A stretch of DNA of 37,938 nucleotides from NCBI GenBank assembly GCA_004335635.1, contig QAXH01005780.1, positions 5,034-42,971 on the forward strand, written 5' to 3'. Within the stretch, counting starts at the first letter, position 1; each line of letters opens with the position of its first letter. The stretch comes from Chloromonas sp. AAM2 (lineage: Eukaryota; Chlorophyta; Chlorophyceae; Chlamydomonadales; Chlamydomonadaceae). A model generated the notes under the pieces. That model did no database searches, had not been told where the DNA came from, and worked only from the letters and a program-made list of their open reading frames with translations. A program made the translations under genes and the position numbers. Below are positions 20,363 to 31,670 of this stretch, piece after piece.

Positions 20363-20517
20363 TCTAACGAAGTATGCGGTCAGGATAGCACCTCGAGGGG
20401 TTGGCCACCACCATCACTATCCTGGTGTGTTGCAATCCCCTTCACATGTAGGTTGGACGGGTTGGAATCCCTCCCCTCTTGTGATTCACAAGAGGGGTCA
20501 AGTTGCAGGTTTTTTTT
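20363..20517 (+). repeat. SINE-like dispersed repeat, copy B, with hairpin and T8 run
   Basis: Nearly identical to 4294-4420 from TCTAACGA to the CCCTCCCCT block. It has the tRNA-like head (AGTATGCGGTCAGGATA), the CAGGATAG/CTATCCTG pair and the B-box-like GGTTGGAATCC. Beyond the shared part is a perfect 12-bp inverted repeat (20473-20484 with 20486-20497) and then eight T residues (20510-20517), a sufficient Pol III terminator. Together these fit a Pol III transcription unit. Expression is inferred, not shown. Confidence 0.75.
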
Positions 20518-21851
20518 CCAAGTATGCAGAAGTGTGCATAACCAAGGTGCCTGTACTGGTGGAGTCAGAACTCAAAGCCGTGATAGTCAGGCTGTGAGCA
20601 TCATACAAGCTCATGTGTGGAGTTGAGGCCATAGTCAGTGAGCATCATCATACAATTGACACAGCATACATGGACCCACCGGTACACGAGCATGCATGGG
20701 ACGCTAATGAGCATGTGTGCTTGCCTCACAAGGGTGCCCTGCCTATGCTCAACACGCCTCATGCTGATGTCAGTGGCCAAACCCGAGGTGCTCAGCCGGC
20801 CATACAAATGTGCACAACAAGATATCTTTCATCTTATGGCTGTCCATGGCATGTCTACGGTCATGCAAGGACCAAGGGTACAGGCACATGTGCGAGAAAT
20901 GTTTAGACGATATGCTTTTGCAGACATGCGTGCAGGAGCCAGTCATGCCCAGGCAAGCAGGAGTGAGGCACCAGGCCGGGCCACGCAGGGGTAAACAATG
21001 CTCAGGTTGGGCCGGAAAATGGGTATTCAGGAGCTGACCTGGGCACAGTTGGGACACAGGCAGAGGCAAGCCGCCATTTCCACTTGCTGTGGCTACTGAT
21101 GAAGTAAACAGTGCAACCACACACAGATTGCCAGTCCGCCTAGGGCCGGCCCTTATCGCATGTGCCGGCATTTTATGTCCATGGTGAGAGGGCTTCCAGC
21201 CGCACTCGCCCCAACCCAACGCACCCGTTCAGTAGCTGGAGGAAGACTCCAGAGTCAACACCGTTGTCCCGGAAGGCGCGGGCTTGTTTGCTCCACGACG
21301 AGGTAGGAACGTACACGGCACTGGCTGCTCCACGTCGCGTCACAGGCTTGCTTACAATTGATATAGTCCGGTCAGCAGATCAAGAACATACAAGGCGCGG
21401 CGGCTTGCGGTCAACGAGAGATGACGGTTGCACGTGGGTTTCAAACTCAGACAGCAGCAGGCGGCATAAGCATGCTGGCGCTATATGTGAATAACCATGT
21501 GTGACGACCCCCATCCTGTGCCTTCCGAGGAGTTGAGCAAGAACACCATCCACGATCTAACCCTAGCCTTACCCTACACCAGTTACAATTGTGCACACAG
21601 CTAGCTGTCTAGACAGTCTCCAATGCGTTCTCACAGGGCTAAGCATGCCTCCAGCACCGCGATGCGGAACTTGACCGGCCTAAATTACACTGCAAGTGCC
21701 GTTATCGTTCTAGCGCTGCCGTACCAACTGCGCTGCCGCTCATGCCCTCTCGTGCCCCCATCACTGCGTGTATGTGTGCAGGGCAGGCCTCGCGACTGGT
21801 CAGCCAGGACTTGCCCAAGGGGAGTCAGGTTTGAGCAGGAGTAAAGACACA

Positions 21852-22094
21852 GGTCTGATGTTCATGCAACTGGCCATTGGCACCAAGAGACCTCGAGTGG
21901 GCACAGCAGCTGAGCCTGATCCTGACTTCAAGGACGAGAAGCCGTGGACTGAGGCAGTTGCTTAAGGCAACCACATTAAGCAGGTCATAGGGCCTCTCAA
22001 AGCCTACCAGGATGTGCCAAGCCCACCGCCAGGGGTGCGGGTGCCACGCAGAGGAGTCATCACCCGCATCAAGGATGCGCTGCAGCTGTCGTGA
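21852..22094 (+). pseudogene. Coding-like segment interrupted by an in-frame TAA
   Basis: After an AG preceding GTCTGATG, the frame reads MQLAIGTKRPRVGTAAEPD, then a charged DFKDEKPWTEAVA, then TAA (21963-21965). It resumes in the same frame as GNHIKQVIGPLKAYQDVPSP, PPGVRVPRRGVITRIKDALQLS and TGA (22092-22094). Both halves have normal protein-like composition with no frameshift. One simple reading is CAA (Gln) mutated to TAA. No family was recognised and no upstream exons were found. It could be the terminal exon of a pseudogene, or a short gene ending at the TAA. Confidence 0.4.
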
Positions 22095-23097
22095 TGCATG
22101 AGTGTCCACAGCCCACAACCGCTCTATCAGCCAGTCTCAAATGACGGTTGAACACAAGGACAGGCAAAGATTTGTGTTGGCTACCTTTCAGTTTTTGCAC
22201 TTTGTTTTGATGCAGGCACAATTCAATTTTAAATGGCCACAAGAAATGCATCAAAGAATAAGGGCATTGTTGACTTTTGCAGGTGACAAGATGTCTTGAG
22301 AATCATGCTGGCAGTCTGTGGATTGTGTCAGTGTGTTCAAAAGTCTTTGTATCAGTAAGGTCTGGATCTCTGGTAATCTGCCACCACTCTCAGTGGTAGC
22401 CACTGTCTTTGTATTGGCAGTCAACACCGCCTACCAAGCCAATCAGCGTACTGCTGCTCCCACAGCATGATGAGAACCAATGCTGTGGGACATGTAGCAA
22501 ACACATTCAACATGCTTTGATGATGCCATTCAACATGATTTTGATGATGTCGGACCTGCTGGCAGACTGGGGCCTTCGGAGACCCTTACAAAAATGGTCA
22601 CACCCTAAAGTTCCAAACTTCAAAACTGACACACCGGAGCACGATTCAAACAGGGTTGGAAAGGCCTTCAACTGAAGGTCAAGACAGAAAAGCTAGATCG
22701 ACATGCTGGTGCAACTGCCGCCAACATTGCAGCTGAGCCCCAACTATCATTAGCATCCATTAGCATCCTGGGTATTTGTTTCCAGGGTTGAGCGATTGCA
22801 CCTGTGAACAGTACACCAGGCTCGTCCTGCATCCCTTGTTTCCAGCAAACGTTATGAATCCAATCAAGGTGTCCTTTCGTCTCTCCATGGGATCACTGCC
22901 TAGTACAGACCATACCTAACACCTACCAGCTACTGCATCACTGCAAACAACAGCCGTTAAAACACACGGTTGTACGTCAAGCAACACACAGCGTTTCTAA
23001 CCAAGAAGACTTATTACCACCCAGACTATGTGTGATCTCAGAGTGACCTGTGGCACATATCGCCACCAGCGAGTCCCTCTCCTCACATGATCTCAAG

Positions 23098-23126
23098 TGT
23101 GCTGACATATATGGAACTTGCATCAG
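23098..23126. repeat. 29-nt dispersed repeat, copy 1
   Basis: Matches 31671-31699 at 28 of 29 positions (TGTGCTGACATATATGGAAC plus TTGCATCAG). Both copies have the same orientation and lie in non-coding DNA. Confidence 0.85.
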
Positions 23127-23325
23127 GTAACACTGGTGTGTAACATTGGTGTGGACGTGGAAGTGGTGCATGGCCATTAGGACTTGCCTCTCAACAGAGC
23201 CCAGAGGGCAGCTCTACCGGTATATGCCAGTGAGCAGAGTGATGGTGGCGGGACAGACAGAGCTTACCATGCGACTGCCACCAACCATACTTATCACCGT
23301 GCTCAAAAGAAAAACAGGTAGGTTG

Positions 23326-23330
23326 TTACA
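23326..23330 (-). terminator. Putative poly(A) signal TGTAA for CDKA
   Basis: TGTAA on the minus strand, about 230 nt downstream of the CDKA stop codon, a normal 3' UTR length for a green alga. Confidence 0.5.
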
Positions 23331-23561
23331 AGGCCCGCTAGATAGATGTTGTGTGCTGATCAATGGGCGCATAATTTGTGGCCACAAGGACTCCAAGCCA
23401 GCTATGATATGGACAGCTTGCAGGTGTTGTATCAGGTACTGAATGGCATGATGGACGCTTGTCAGCCCATCATAAGATGCACTGTGCAGAGCGGCGCAAT
23501 GCCGATCATAGTGAGCCATCTTGCTAGCGTTGGTGACAACCATTTGCCAGGCACTGAAGCC

Positions 23562-26500
23562 CTACTTATACATGGGCATTCCCGGCCTTGAGCCATCTAC
23601 CAGCCGCTGAATGTCATGGAAGTATTCGTGAGACAGAGCATCCTTGGCTGTGATGCGTCTCTGGGGAATGTAGACCAGCATCTTGCTCAGCAGATCTATT
23701 CCAGCACGCTCAAGGCTAGGGACAAACTCCGCCAGATTGCGTGGCCTCCACCTGTGAAGGCAAAATGTTAACATGCAGGCACTCAAGGTTGTGACGTCCG
23801 AATGGACAAATAATGGATTGGAGCATGCAGACATAGCTCAAGAGTGGTTTAAGCGCGTACCAGTGACAACATCTAGGATTTGCCTACACAGGCCAGCAAT
23901 GGTTGCAGCAAGGGGTGTCGATGCTGATTTCCAGGTCACACAGTAAGGCTGTATGTGACTCACCCACTGTGCATACTTTTCAATGCCTACTGACTTCAAT
24001 TGCCCAGCATGGCCAAACGACTCACCATAACCGCACTCTAGTAGGCCCAACGATAAGCAAGCCAACTGGCACGTGATGCGCGCACTTCACCACTCACTCA
24101 AGGGCATGTACTTCACCACTCACTCACTCATTGCCTATCAGGCTAACCGGCTGTGATACTACTGCAATGTTCACTGGGCAACGTGCTACTCACTTGGGAA
24201 ACGTATCCTTATAGTCGGGCATCTGGGTGACCCCTGGCCACACGCGTTCATCGGGGGTGCCCACTATCTGGAAGATCTTGAACAGCTGGTCAATCTCCTG
24301 CATTAACAATGCCATCAAGCAAACAAAGCACCGTTGCCACCATGGCAGATGATTAGAGTAGAAGAACTGTTGCTGAGCTGCATGAATGCAGGTGTGTTGG
24401 TTTGTAGACTGTGTTGGATTCTATTTAATAGCTTTAATTGCACATGGGGCAGAACGCATAGCTCTCTGCAACTGCCTGACACCTTGCACACGGAAGATTA
24501 CTTACAACGTGACATGTGATATGCTCACACACACACCAAGTCATGTCACAGGGTCACTCACAGAGTCTCCTGGGAAGAGTGGCCTGTGGTTGACCATCTC
24601 TGCAAAGATGCAGCCGATTGACCAGATGTCCACAGGGGTGCTGTATGTTTTGTTGCCTAGGAGGATCTCAGGCGCACGGTACCACAACGTGACAACCTGA
24701 GCAAGCACACAGAGCAACTTGGTGCAGTCTGGGCAGGACCGAAGCAGGCACAACATACGATTTTATGCTGTGTGTACGCTGTATGTACAGGAAAGGCAGC
24801 AAGTGGAAGGGCAGTGTACACGAAGGACACACAGAGCAACTTGTTCCAGACTGGGCAGGATGAAGGACAGGACAACATATGCAAGACGTGACGAGTGCCG
24901 ACCACTGCAGATCACCTGCACTTGCGTACGCAACAGTCACACAGAAGGAGCTGTGAGCCATGCCTTGCCACGCCTTCAAACACTGCAGTTGCCCGGAGAC
25001 TGCAGTCGGAGACTGCAGTTGCCTGGCTTTGTGGTGCTTGCGGGTTACACGCAAGACAAGTAAACGTAACCCTTGTCAAGGCAAACCTCACGGGTGAGAA
25101 CTGCTTGTTAACTGCAGGAGTGTACGCAACGTTTTCACATGCACTGCCAATCAACGCACAGTTGCCAGGTGACTGCCATGAACCTGTGGTTGTGCTCACG
25201 CACCATATGCTGCAAAGCAATCCTTGCCAGGGCATACCTCGTGGGTGTATGGCCTCAGGGGCACTCCAAAGGCCCGTGCAAGGCCAAAGTCTGCCAGTTT
25301 GAGCTGATTGCGTGCCTTATCAATTAGCAGGTTCTGCGGCTTGAGATCACGATGGAGTACCCTGCATTGACAAGTGCCACGGGGCAGACTCGCATGACCA
25401 CAGCGGTAGTGCCTAAGTGCATCTTACGCAGGTGTCAGCTGGCATGCCAGGAAAAGCAAGATGCAAGCAGCAGCAGGGATGGCAACACATTGCAGTCAGC
25501 TTACCGTTTGGAGTGGCAGTAAGCAATTCCACTAAGCATCTGCCACAGGAACAGCTGCGAGCACAGGTACAGGGAGCAACAGGTGCAGTGATCCACACAT
25601 GATGGATAGAGATGCAGGAACGATGCAACTCCAATATCCACAGTTCTCTCGTCCGTTTCTGCTCCTGATTGCGCTCACCTTTATCAGCATGGTGTCTGTA
25701 TGAAAGCTAGGGCTTGTATCCATGAGCTTCTTGAGGTCCAAATCCAAGAATTCGAACACCAGGTACAGCTTCTTTTCGCTGTGGACCACGTCATGAAGCC
25801 TGTGGGCAAGTGTTGATGACATTGCACTACTGGCTTTTGCATGAATGACAATTCAACACAGAAGCGATTGTCCTGGTATTCACAGTCACGCCAGTCCAAC
25901 AGAGAGAAAATGTCCCACAGTGTTGGCACGCATGCCAGTCCAGCAGAGCGGCTGTTGTCCTGGCCTTACACAGGCATACCGATGCGCATGGGTGCCAGCA
26001 AAACGGATGCAGCTGCATGGGCAGCAGCTGGCGCAGCCTGCTTGGGAGATTGGCAATGTGTGCTGTTGAGCACAGGAATCGGTACAACCAGGCGCCATGT
26101 GCAACAGCCTGGTGTACACATTTGAGTGGCAGTCCCATGGCCATGCGTTCTGTCGCCTAAGCGAACAATGACACATTTCAGTGGCAGAGCTTTAAAGGTA
26201 GTTGTACCGGCACGCTCACCCGCCCGCTGGGTCCGCCAGGGGCACATGTGTAACGCCGTCTAACCGACCAATGGCATCATTCAAGCGGTGGCACGGCTAC
26301 AACGGCAGTTGTATCGGATTCTGGTGATCAGCCTTTGGCTTGCCACGTCGCTGTGGCTGAAGGTGCATGCAGCAACTTATGTCGGATTGTACAGGAAGGA
26401 CAAGTCATGTGATGATACGCACCTGACAACACTAGGATGATCCAGCTCCTTCAGAAGAGCAATTTCCCGGATTGCTGTGCTGGGCACGCCTTCATCCTCT

Positions 26501-26743
26501 GCATCTAATCTGATCTTTTTGAGAGCAATGGTCTTGCCGTTCATGCGGTCCCTGCCCTTGAACACCACACCGTACGTGCCTTCACCAACACGCTCAAGCT
26601 TCTCCCACTGCGCCAGTGAGGCATTGCATGCAGCTTAAACAGTGTTCGCAATGCCCATGCAGAGTAGTAGGCAGTTCCAAATCCATGCAAGCACAGCTAG
26701 GACGGAATGGTACGTTCATCTCTTTGCGACGTACCCGCTCCAT
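23562..26743 (-). CDS. CDKA: Cyclin-dependent kinase A (CDK1/CDC2-type, PSTAIRE), 8 exons, 305 aa
   Basis: A Ser/Thr kinase that, with cyclins, drives the cell cycle. Exons in mRNA order are 26743-26735, 26607-26423, 25799-25679, 25554-25505, 25361-25238, 24696-24562, 24297-24194 and 23751-23562 (TAG). Every junction keeps phase, and numbering is collinear with human CDK1 through the T-loop. GEGTYG carries T14 and Y15, the inhibitory sites in this family. K33 is the ATP-binding lysine. PSTAIRE is residues 45-51, the cyclin-binding helix. HRDLKPQN has catalytic D127. DFG is 146-148. [14 protein letters not shown] has T161, the activating site. [10 protein letters not shown] and RPLFPGDS are the usual C-lobe blocks. 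The tail ends [10 protein letters not shown]. Exon 1 codes only for Met-Glu-Arg; it was chosen because ATGGAGCGG followed by GTACGT gives the expected MER start in phase and the large exon has no in-frame ATG. The PSTAIRE form marks CDKA, not the plant CDKB (PPTALRE/PPTTLRE). Confidence 0.96.
24707..24862. repeat. Direct repeat in CDKA intron 5
   Basis: ACACAGAGCAACTTG followed by a TGGGCAGGA block occurs at 24707-24740 and again at 24829-24860, about 122 bp apart, between exons 5 and 6. Confidence 0.75.
25068..25096 (-). pseudogene. Decayed copy of the CDKA exon 5 donor junction
   Basis: This stretch matches 25219-25247, which spans the end of exon 5 and its GT donor, at about 23 of 29 positions. 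It lies about 150 bp downstream in the adjoining intron. A GAGGT core is retained, so it could act as a weak cryptic donor. Confidence 0.55.
25868..25963. repeat. Imperfect repeat in CDKA intron 2
   Basis: GCCAGTCCA(A/G)CAGAG occurs at about 25890 and 25934, and TTGTCCTGG occurs at 25868 and 25955, giving an imperfect repeated block in the intron between exons 2 and 3. Confidence 0.7.
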
Positions 26744-27805
26744 GGCTCGCTCTTGCGCCTTGGCACTGGTCTAGAAGAACTCCTTGAAGAAGATCCTCTG
26801 TGCCAGCTGCTTCGCGCTTGCAGGCGGAAGTTTGCAACCTTGGGGGCTGTGTTTGAGCTCGGTGGCGTCAGCACAAGAGCCGGCCTTCAATCTTGACTAA
26901 ACACGGCAGACCCATGGCATTCTGGAAGGCAAAGCTGAAACGCAACGGGCAACTCAGCTTTGCGCGGGGTTTGCTCAAATCGGATCAGCAGCTGGATCAA
27001 TGGCGCTCGATCCCTGTATCAGAAATGGTTGCCAATCGTTGTTTTTCTGGCTGAACGCTGTCTTATCCTGCCTCGATACCGGTGAATGGTAGCGGCTAGC
27101 AACAGCTTTATTTCAAAAATGAGTTGGTATAACGGACAACAGCTCAGCCGCATTCTAGTATCTGCCCGAGGTTGTTGGATTGAAGCCATATAACAGACAG
27201 AACATTTGACCACTGGATCAAAAATGGATGCTTTGGTGACAAACTGCACGTGGTGCTTTTGTTGTGCCAGCTGAGCTAGCGTTGGCAGACCAGGCGTGAA
27301 GCGGAGAGCAATACGCACTGCTCTCACCATGCATCACCATACTTTCAATAACATGCTTCACATTCACTAGTGAGCACCTTCAGGCAACACGAAGGGACAG
27401 AAGCCACGCACACATCACCAAAGTTATGAAGCCCGAGCCTCTAGAACTGAATTGGTCATGCATCATTCCATTTCCACAAAGCATTGTGCATATCCATGCA
27501 GGAACAGCTTGAGTGCCAGACCACACGCAAACTCAAGAGTTGAAGGGCGTGCAGAGCACATCAAGCACAGCTGAGGCGGATCAAACAGGTAAACAGACTG
27601 GCATGGCATGTGTCGGTGCCAGTCCACAGCCCATCCTGTTGATGTGTGAGGGCACAAACTCAGCATGGATGGATGGCACAATGATCTGAGTGCATCCACC
27701 TTCTTTAAACAAAACGCAAACGCACACAGACGAAGAGTGAGCGATAAAGCCACCAGGGCCTCATCATCACGGTTTTGCAATCACGAAGCTCGCAAGCTCC
27801 CGTTT
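26744..27805. other. Intergenic region upstream of CDKA
   Basis: This region holds the CDKA promoter and 5' UTR together with the 3' flank of the dehydrogenase gene, both on the minus strand. No exon was found. No TGTAA was seen on the minus strand within the first 500 nt after the dehydrogenase stop, so its poly(A) site is unclear. Confidence 0.5.
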
Positions 27806-30800
27806 CTACTTGGACGAGGCAGTGGCACCACGTGCAATGTTCTTCACATCATATCCGCTGCGTCCCTCCTTGAGGCCACGGGCCCTGCTGGGCCCAGCCC
27901 ATTTCAGCAGCAGCCAGCCCAGCCTGGGCACCAACTGCACGACGTAAGCTGCAAAGCAAGCGCAAAAAGAGGAGTATCGGGCTACGGAGGCTCTGAACGG
28001 CAGCCTAGGCAGAAACAGCATAATTTGCTGGCAACCTAGAGAAAGTTTGCTCAACTAGATCTGCAGACACGGGGAGGCTTGGCTGATAAATTGTTGCTGT
28101 GCACGCCCTGCAGACAGTCGCCTAGCAACAATCACAAGGGCTGCTGAGAACTATTGTCTGGCCAGGCAGTTGCTTGTAGCTTCGGTGGTTGGGAAAATTT
28201 GTGCTTTGCTCAAGCTTGCAAGTGCCAGCCCCGTGATAATTGGACAGGTGCCGAAAAGATATGAGTCCCTCCCCTCATGTGATTATCATCAGAGTGAGAC
28301 TAACGCTTGTGACCTGTCAAGTGGCTGCTTTCCGTTGTGACCTTTCCTTTGCAGGTTTTCTCCCAAATATCAATCCCTGATCTCAACTCCCTGGGTAGCC
28401 AGACTCGAGCCCAAACGCTCACCGATGCCCAGCACTGGGTGCTTTGCGATCCATGCCTCGTCCACGCCATGTGCAGCCGCTGCCAAAATCAACTCCACAC
28501 ACCTCTGCAATTGGTACAAGCGTTTTCCCTTTGAAAAGATGTTTGCCAGTTCTGGAACAATTCTTGTGAGGCATTACTGGGTTATCATCAGTCATGCAAG
28601 GGTCCGGTAGTCCCTGGACTCGTGTGTTTGTCAAGGAACATCCGAACTTCACACGGGAACCTGTGGGTGGACAGCGCGTTTTTTTAGGACGCACACACAG
28701 CCCAGAGTCTCACGTCAAATTGTCCCAGAACTGGCAAGTATCATTTTTTGCATCAGCAGTGTTGTAAGAAAAGCCGCTGGCAAAGCTAGCTGCTGTGCAG
28801 CCTTGAGCCCATCCCTTCGGCGGTCGCACCGGTCACCGGCTCATGCATGAATGACAGTTTGCGTGTGCAGTTCAAGAAGCTCATATGGCTGATGGATGCG
28901 CTCGTCGCAAAACCTCCACAGCGGTTGCAGTGCACGCAACAAAGGACTCATGCATGCTGCAACAGTACGCATGTGGACATGGCATATGCACGACCACCGG
29001 AAAAGGAGACGGCCCAGAACTTGCAATCGTGACATTCAATGCAGGACCAGGATGCATGCCCAGGCGACCCACCTCAGGCGACATGCGGGCCTTGTCTGCC
29101 TTAGCTGCAGGCGCGGCTGTGTTGAGCCCCGTGGCCCCATACACGGCCCGGGGAGCAGCGTCCGACGCAGCGGCCACGGGCCCGGGGCAGCAGATGGTCA
29201 CTCGCACACCGGAATCTGCGACCTCGGATGCCAGGCTGGCAAAATAACCGTAGAGGCCCATCTTGCATGCTGCAGGCACGAGACAAGTTCGAATTGGTCT
29301 TCAATGCAACCATACTTCTGCCTGCCGCACCAAATGCATGCATCACGCCTGAAGCTGCCCGATGAACACCTGCTCCGCCAAGCAACCAACAGCCTGTGGG
29401 TGTTGTAGCAGCAGCCCTTCACACCCAGAAGAGTGTGAAACGAGATGTTGAAAACATAAAGTGAAAAGTCTCAGTGAGCTTCCATCTGGATGCTCACATC
29501 ATGCTCAGGGTAGGTCATGGTGGCAATGATGAAGAGCAATAGGGTTGGGGATGCAGAGTTGATTGACCATCATTTGGCGGCTTTTCTCTGTATGAAGGCG
29601 GTGTGACGATATACATAGAAGCAATGTCTGGCACCTAGGCTCAATGAAAAGTCTTAGTGAATTTCCATCTTTGCGCTCTCACACCTGAGTAGATGGTCTG
29701 CCCAGGCGAAGGCACCCTCGCTGCCATGCTTGCCACCACCACAATGCGCCCTTTGCCGCGGGCCAGCATGTGTGGCAGGGCTGCCCGTGTCAGCTTGATG
29801 GGGCCCAGCGTGTTGACGCCGAACAGAGCGTCCACTACCTCGCTGCTCACCTCAGAGGCCAGAGCGTTCATACTGGCACCTGCAGTGTGTGTGTTGCAGT
29901 GCCATTGCTGTGGTTGCAACCTTTGGGTTGCCCAGTGTCATCATCGTCATCACATGGCTTGTTGCAGTGTAAGAGGTCAGTCCCATTACACGTCACTCTT
30001 TCCCAGTTGCTCACTACTCGTTTTGAAATCAATGGTTTTGAGCACCTAATATGTATTGCGATGCAGTGCAATGGTTGTGTCCCACATGCCTATCACCCCT
30101 TGTTTGTCGACAGGTATGGAGTCAGATGCAAGAGTGTAGGCAATGACGTGCACTTCGTGTGTAGTGGTTGTGAACTGTGTCGTGGTTGTGAGCTGCAGAT
30201 GCTGTGCAAGAAATGTGCGAGCAGATTGCATGGTTGTGCTGATGTGCCCTGGGCAGTACGGTTGTGCTCCGTGTAACGTGCATGTATACACACATGAAGG
30301 CACGGGAAAGTGCAACTGCCGGCTCAGCCCTTGACGTGCAGGCTGCAGCGCTGACCTGCATTGTGCACCATGAAGTCGATGCCCTGGCCCCCAAACGCCT
30401 GGTCCGCCGCTTGTGCCGCCTGCTGCAGAGCGTCGACGGGTCCACACAGGTCCAAGGGAAGGACCACCACGTCCTTAGTGATGGATTGAAGTTCGGCTTT
30501 GACAGCCTGAGTAGAGTGACACGGCGCAAACAGATGGAGTTACAAAACGAATGGTGCCGCCTGGTGTTGCGGTTTGTGGCTTGACACGTGTTGAGAGAAC
30601 CCTGATTGAGTTCATGTCTCTCATGGAGGTAACAAAGGCATACCGGTTACAACACAGGCGTGCCTATAGGCTGAGGCAGGCAGTTTTTACTACTGAATGC
30701 TAGGGTTTGGTCACAACAAGGCCAGCCTTTGGGCTAGTGCTTGGGCAGTGCTTGGCTAGTGCTTGTGTAATGTTTCTGACGTGCTCGAGCCTCACCTCCA

Positions 30801-31044
30801 GACGCTCAGCAGATCTTGATGAAATGATGAGCTTTGCTCCTGCCTTGGCCAGACGAACTGTGACCAGTTTTCCTATGCCCTGGGAGGCACCGGTCACCCA
30901 GACCACCTTCCCACTGAAAGCCTTGGCTGGGGCTGGTCCCTTGGAAAGCAAGTTCAGATCGGCGTCTGCTAGGGCCAGCCTGACCAGCGTGTAGCCGACG
31001 AAGGCCAGAGCGGCAGCAGCCAGGCCGTATGCAAGTAGACTCAT
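27806..31044 (-). CDS. DHRS7-like membrane-anchored short-chain dehydrogenase/reductase, 6 exons, 338 aa
   Basis: An NAD(P)(H)-dependent oxidoreductase; the substrate is unknown (DHRS7 relatives act on steroids or retinoids in animals). Exons in mRNA order are 31044-30796, 30506-30356, 29879-29685, 29269-29073, 28504-28423 and 27948-27806 (TAG), all in phase. Residues 3-25 form an N-terminal membrane anchor. KVVWVTGASQGIG (46-58) is the Rossmann nucleotide-binding motif, and LPLDL and HNAG (131-134) follow. The catalytic set is N156 (GVNTLG), S184 (VVVASMA), Y197 and K201 (YSACK); the YxxxK motif spans an intron. CCPGP is the usual post-catalytic motif. The C-terminal part, MSPERCVELILAA, then EAWIAKHPVL, then VPRLGWLLLKWAGPSRARGL, matches DHRS7-type proteins. 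The N-terminal anchor suggests the ER or another endomembrane. Length is close to mammalian DHRS7. Confidence 0.93.
29462..29684. repeat. Degenerate direct repeat in dehydrogenase intron 3
   Basis: 29462-29498 resembles 29645-29684, with TGAAAAGTCT(C/T)AGTGA and TTCCATCT identical. The second copy is the first 40 nt of the intron, including its GTGTGA donor, so the first is a shifted, decayed copy of that donor region. Confidence 0.7.
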
Positions 31045-31670
31045 GGCCTGGAATGGAAGGGTAGTGGCAGGTGCAGTATTGGGGAGCAGATGGACGAGTA
31101 GAAGGGGTGCTCAGCAAGAGCTCATGTGGCTGAGGACATGTCAATATGCGCAGGTGAGCCAGAAATGCGTAGATTGTCTGATGCTGATGCGCGCATGCGG
31201 CATCTGTCTCCATCTATACCAATGACATGGGCAAGTGCAAATCAAGGGCAGTACGCTAGCTGTGTGATGCAAGCCAAATCTACGGCGGGCAATGCCACAG
31301 CACAAAAGGAAGCCAATGTTAGCCAATGGATTCAAGGGGCTGTTGATGTTCAGTCTTATCTTATCTTATCTCCCACTTCCTGTCTGGCCTACACTTGCCC
31401 GATTCAAGAGCCACACAAATGCAGATACTCACTTCAGGTGGCATGACTGCCAAAGCAAGGCTGCTGAAATTTGCCCTTGCACACGTGCAAGCGAGATTTC
31501 GCTGGCGCCTAAAGGATGGCAAGAGCTTGAAAGTGCTGCCACTCGGTACCGATGGTAATCGGCGTGCGGGTTTGATGCGGAGGTGATGGCGGGCGTTGGT
31601 TCCTGCAAAACCCTGGTGCTTGTTCCTTGATGGATCGTACGTGCTGGCACTCATAGGCTGTAACACCGTA

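Larger units (their letters stand above)
19234..23561. other. Poorly coding region of about 4.3 kb
   Basis: No complete gene could be assembled on either strand. It holds SINE-like repeat copy B (20363-20517), a coding-like plus-strand segment broken by TAA (21852-22094), a 29-nt dispersed repeat (23098-23126) and the CDKA 3' flank. Short direct repeats of TTGAAGGAGGGA occur near 19817-19850. Exons of the Gln/Pro-rich gene may extend into its left end. Confidence 0.4.

Noticed and set aside
19234..20600. Heat-shock factor DNA-binding domain upstream of the Gln-rich gene
   Set aside because: The coiled-coil-like exon suggested it, but minus-strand translations here show no HSF-type SFVRQLNTYGF pattern.
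21963..21965. Alternative genetic code with TAA read as glutamine
   Set aside because: The calcyphosin-like gene ends in TAA at the natural C-terminus, and TAA stops occur normally elsewhere.
28841..29035. A terminal dehydrogenase exon near 28.9 kb (reading SFVACTATAVEVLRRAHPSAI or LQPLWRFCDERIHQ)
   Set aside because: A better exon at 28504-28423 reads RCVELILAAAAHGVDEAWIA and joins in phase to the C-terminal exon at 27948, matching DHRS7-type proteins throughout.
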